In this document: positions 6,706-9,120 of the stretch, piece after piece
How the letters are laid out: the number at the start of each line of letters is the position of its first letter
Numbering within the stretch: the first letter of the stretch is position 1
Assembly (NCBI GenBank): GCA_030037185.1
Contig: JASHRR010000998.1
Span: forward strand, 1-9,120
Direction of reading: 5' to 3'
Origin: Xanthobacteraceae bacterium
Lineage (GTDB): Bacteria > Pseudomonadota > Alphaproteobacteria > Rhizobiales > Xanthobacteraceae
DNA length: 9,120 nt
Translations under genes and position numbers: made by a program
The notes under the pieces: model-generated
Databases searched by the model: none
The model's input: only the letters and a program-made list of their open reading frames with translations
Told to the model about the DNA's origin: nothing

Positions 6706-7333
6706 CGAGCCCTCCCTGATTGTGCCCTGCGTGGTATATCATCTAAATGAGCGACGATGGGTCCTATTGGGTGATCCACGCCCCCGCGCCAACCAGCGTC
6801 CACCGCGTTAGGAGGGCCGGCACGCGCTCTGCTCGTTCGTCTGGGCGCATGGCCGGGCTTTCGAGCGGCTTCCACCAGCCTGAGCTGGTCTGAGGTGGGG
6901 GACCTTGCTTGCTGACGCGAGGAGGGGACCGGCCGTCGGGGTGGGCGCTTTTGAGCAGGTTCCCTCGCGTGGAGGCACGGCCTGACCCTTCTCTCTGAGT
7001 GCAGGCACTTATCCGGGCTTTAGGTTCGCTTCAATAAACTTGAGCCTTGACGCTCACGAGAACGAACCCATGTGCTCAATCTAGCTGGTGAACCCACGGA
7101 GTGTGCAGGGCGATGTGCGCGCGTCCTCACGACATGATCCGGCCAGCCGACTGGCCATGCGTCACGAAGGGCAAGGCCACGACACCCTGCGGTCGACCAT
7201 TGATGCTGCAGCAACGCTGACCGTGGAAGAGGGTAAACGGCGTTCGATCTTCCGGCCTTGGAGATCGCGTGAGAATACGGTCCAGAGCTTCACCTATGCG
7301 TCAAACCGAACCGGCCGCTATCACGGGCCACAC
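6706..7333. other. Gene-poor region without recognisable coding sequence
   Basis: I see no protein with family motifs, good codon use and a ribosome-binding site in any frame. Only short frames of low-complexity Arg/Ala/Pro composition occur, such as a 95-residue plus-strand frame from 7088. No tRNA, CRISPR or clear tandem repeat was found. The first 75 bases are the upstream region of the small membrane protein gene. The remainder may be debris of earlier insertions, but nothing in it can be named. Confidence 0.5.
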
Positions 7334-7586
7334 TCAGGCCGTATCCTCGTAGCCGGCAGCACGGTACGCCACTAGCGCCTTGCCAGTTAGCCGCGCCTCA
7401 ACATGCCGTTCGGCAGCCTCTGCCAACTTCTCGACCAGCGCGCCAGGCTGCAATCATAGTGCCAGGCCAGACCGTCAAGCCGGTCGTGCACGGCAACGCG
7501 CACATCAAGCGAGACGCGCATCAGCTCGTGGCCGAGATGACGCCGGCGATAGCGCTTCTGCCGTTGTGCGTTGGTCAGGGGGTCAT
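7334..7586 (-). pseudogene. Small basic protein gene with two 1-base deletions
   Basis: On the minus strand an ATG at 7586 is followed by a C-run (7578-7582) where one base seems lost. The next frame then reads TNAQRQKRYRRRHLGHELM and RVSLDVRVAVHDRLDGLAW. Near 7440-7445 another base is lost, and the sequence continues ALVEKLAEAAERHVEARLTG and YRAAGYEDTA to TGA at 7334. Restoring the two bases gives exactly 84 codons plus stop. The NAQRQ-x-R-x-R opening recalls small proteins of rhizobial plasmids and phages, and the strand-helix-helix pattern after it could be ribbon-helix-helix-like; both are weak resemblances. No good ribosome-binding site precedes the ATG. It lies on the same strand as the IS110 remnant. 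Confidence 0.5.
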
Positions 7587-7820
7587 AGCGTTGCTAAGCA
7601 ATCCATGGCACCAGACCACACAATCGGCACTAAGAACTCATGCTGTTCGAGGGTATCGTCCGAGCAATATCGGGCGGTGCTTCGTCGGCCTCGTCTGCCG
7701 GTCGGGTTAGTCCCTCCCAAATCCTTCCCAATTTCGGATTTCTGGAAAGAAATGATGCGACGGGCCGTGCCACAGGCTCCCGGCAGTGCCACAAGCTAAT
7801 GCGGTTTGGGCGGTTTCGTG

Positions 7821-8355
7821 TCATGCGGCTTGGGGCAGCGGGCGGATCTCGACCTCGAAGCCGAGCTTTTTGATCTGGGCGGCCAGGCGCCTGGCTTTGA
7901 TGTCGGTGGAACGGCGATCGAAGTGGTCGGCACCGAGGTCCTCGTGTTCGGTACCATTTTTCAGCATGTGGTAGATTGCGGTAAGCATCGAAGCGGCTAC
8001 GGCGCAGATCGCCTTCTTCGCGCCGTGCCTGCCGCGTAGGCGGTTGAACTGCGCTTTGTAGTAGCTGTCCTTCTGGCGCGAGGCAGCCCAGGCGCACTGC
8101 ACCAGCAATGTCTTGAGCCAGGGTGAGCCCTCGCGTAGGCGCGATGACTTGCGTTTGCCGGCGCTTTCGTTCTGCCCCGGACGAAGGCCGGCCCACGCTA
8201 AAAGGTGGCCGGCGGTTGGGAAACGACTCATATCGGTGCCGATTTCCGCGAGGATGGTCTTTGCTGCCAACTCGGCGACACCTGGGAATCGTGCACAGAA
8301 GAGCGATCAGGGAGAGAAAGGGGGCCTGATCGGCCGCCACCTCCGCGTCCATCTT
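7821..8355 (-). pseudogene. IS110-family transposase, C-terminal half
   Basis: Minus strand. Recognisable IS110/IS116/IS902 C-terminal domain: MDAEVAADQAPF then TIP (frame starting 8352), a frameshift near 8280-8283, then AAKTILAEIGTDMSRFPTAG, HLLAWAGLRPGQNESAGKRK, GSPWLKTLLVQCAWAASR and CAVAASMLTAIYHMLKNG, ending RPLPQAA at TGA 7821. These contain the serine-containing region typical of the domain. The N-terminal DEDD (RuvC-like) catalytic half of about 150-180 residues is absent: upstream of MDAEVA the sequence leaves the family abruptly and meets a stop in frame. The element is therefore inactive. The break lies immediately beside the tRNA-like 3' end at 8358-8373. Confidence 0.85.
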
Positions 8356-8357
8356 GG

Positions 8358-8393
8358 CCCTTCACTCCTGCCAATAAAATCAAATACTTAGCA
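8358..8393 (+). other. Candidate attachment-site remnant: tRNA 3' end (tRNA-Trp-like)
   Basis: The 16 bases CCCTTCACTCCTGCCA read as the 3' side of a tRNA: T-stem strand CCCTT, acceptor strand CACTCCT, discriminator G, CCA. The implied 5' acceptor AGGAGTG and discriminator G73 suit tRNA-Trp. No T-loop or tRNA body lies before it, since IS110 coding sequence begins within about 3 bases. The following 20 bases are AT-rich (AATAAAATCAAATACTTAGC), unlike the surrounding GC-rich DNA. Tyrosine integrases commonly use such tRNA 3' ends plus flanks as att sites and leave a partial copy at the far end of an island. No integrase gene is visible in the window, so the call is an inference. Confidence 0.35.
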
Positions 8394-8712
8394 AATTACT
8401 CCTTCCCAGTTCATCACCGGCCCCTGGCCGACCCGCCCTGCATGAAACTGGAAAGTGGGGGCAATGTCGGACCCGCGCCACGCCTAGGGAACCCGAATAA
8501 GTCAACCCCGCCCGGCGATAGAACCCGGCTGGTCCTGCCATGGCGAGCGTGGTGGAGGGACGCCGTTTTGCCACGTTTGCTAGATTCTTGCCCTGCGGAT
8601 CTTTGACTAAACGACCTCAACAGTGGCAGTCCCCGCGTAGGCGAGCAAATCGACGACTTTCTAGATCGCTGCGTCGGCACGATGATCGGCGGCCTCGAGC
8701 CGGTGGCCGGGT
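8374..8712. other. Region between the tRNA-like end and the DDE transposase remnant
   Basis: No supportable gene. A 202-residue minus-strand frame covering it (8414-9022) runs antisense to the transposase remnant and has no family motifs. The part from about 8655 may hold degraded 5' coding sequence of that transposase (a CTGCGTCGGCAC stretch could be the LRH part of its LRHDRRR motif), but frames are too scrambled to read. Confidence 0.45.
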
Positions 8713-9120
8713 GTGACAGCCGATCCCAATGCTTAATGGCTTGCCCGTCAGCTGACCAAGGCCTGCTGCTGAGACCAGCCTCCACGCTACTTGATCCGCG
8801 ACTGCGACGGCGCGTATGGCGCTGTCTGCATCCGGCGCATCCGGGCTGTGGGCATTCGCGACCGACCGGTCTCGGCGCGGTCGCCTTGGCAGAACGGATA
8901 TGCAGAGGCTGATCGGCTCGATTCGACGGGAACGTCTTGATCCCGTCGTGGTCGTTGGCGAGCGCCATCTTCGCCCCGTTCTCGCATTGTACCAAAAATA
9001 CTACAACGATGTCAGAATGCACTTATCGCTGCAGAAGGACGCGCCGGTTCGGCGTGATGTGTGCCGAACAGGGCGCGTGCGTTCGTCGCCGATCTTGGGC
9101 GGGCTACACCATCAATATGT
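8713..9120 (+). pseudogene. DDE (rve integrase core) transposase remnant, runs off the window
   Basis: Plus strand. Frame 1 from 8713 reads VTADPNA, a TAA stop (8734), WLARQLTKACC, a TGA stop (8770), then DQPPRYLIRDCDGAYGAV and RIRAVGIRDRPVSARSPWQN, GYAE. Two bases are missing near 8905, and homology continues in frame 2: RLIGSIRRERLDPVVVVGER, HLRPVLALYQKYYNDVRMHL, SLQKDAPVRR and SPILGGLHHQY to the window edge. This is the rve catalytic core seen in many rhizobial transposases: the Asp of RD-x-D-x-x-YG and the Glu of GYAERLIGSIRRE are the second and third catalytic acids. The first Asp region upstream is not readable. Two in-frame stops plus a frameshift make it non-functional. I cannot decide the IS family without the ends. 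Confidence 0.8.

Noticed and set aside
8414..9022. 202-residue minus-strand frame
   Set aside because: Antisense to the DDE transposase remnant, with no recognisable motif.
1..9120. CRISPR array or tandem repeat
   Set aside because: No regularly spaced repeated units were seen on reading the window.

Overview
The window is GC-rich DNA (third codon positions mostly G/C) of alphaproteobacterial character. The transposase fragments and the decay pattern resemble accessory regions of rhizobia or Bradyrhizobium-like bacteria. That assignment is an inference from codon usage and transposase flavour; no rRNA or core gene is present to fix it.

Left half (about 220-5571, + strand): a compact operon-like run of six genes. 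Four successive junctions use 4-bp ATGA or GTGA stop/start overlaps (1188, 2069, 3250, 4195). In order it holds a GNAT-like protein, a ThiF/MoeB/E1-like adenylation enzyme, a protein with about eight membrane spans and a soluble tail, a second YghO-like GNAT acyltransferase, and two tandem FMN nitroreductases of the Acg type. The first three genes are intact. The last three are broken: the second GNAT has about six frameshifts and a large internal deletion, the first nitroreductase is frameshifted and lacks its C-terminal part, and the second nitroreductase is full length but for one frameshift. An E1-like activating enzyme beside flavin oxidoreductases and acyltransferases suggests an undescribed small-molecule or peptide modification pathway, partly decayed here. 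The E1-like protein has a single cysteine, so it cannot use the usual zinc motif or catalytic cysteine chemistry.

Middle (about 5572-7333): sparse, with two convincing small minus-strand genes, a C2HC zinc-finger/coiled-coil protein (6009-6251) and a two-span membrane protein with a good ribosome-binding site (6445-6705). A very basic 25-residue peptide (5831-5908, minus) is possible. The rest looks non-coding or too degraded to read.

Right end (about 7334-9120): a mobile-element graveyard. It contains a frameshifted small basic protein gene (minus), the C-terminal half of an IS110-family transposase (minus, frameshifted), and a DDE/rve transposase (+) with stop codons and a frameshift running off the window. 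Just beyond the break point of the IS110 fragment is a 16-base match to a tRNA 3' end including CCA, best fitting tRNA-Trp, followed by an AT-rich stretch. It is a candidate attachment-site remnant of an integrated island.
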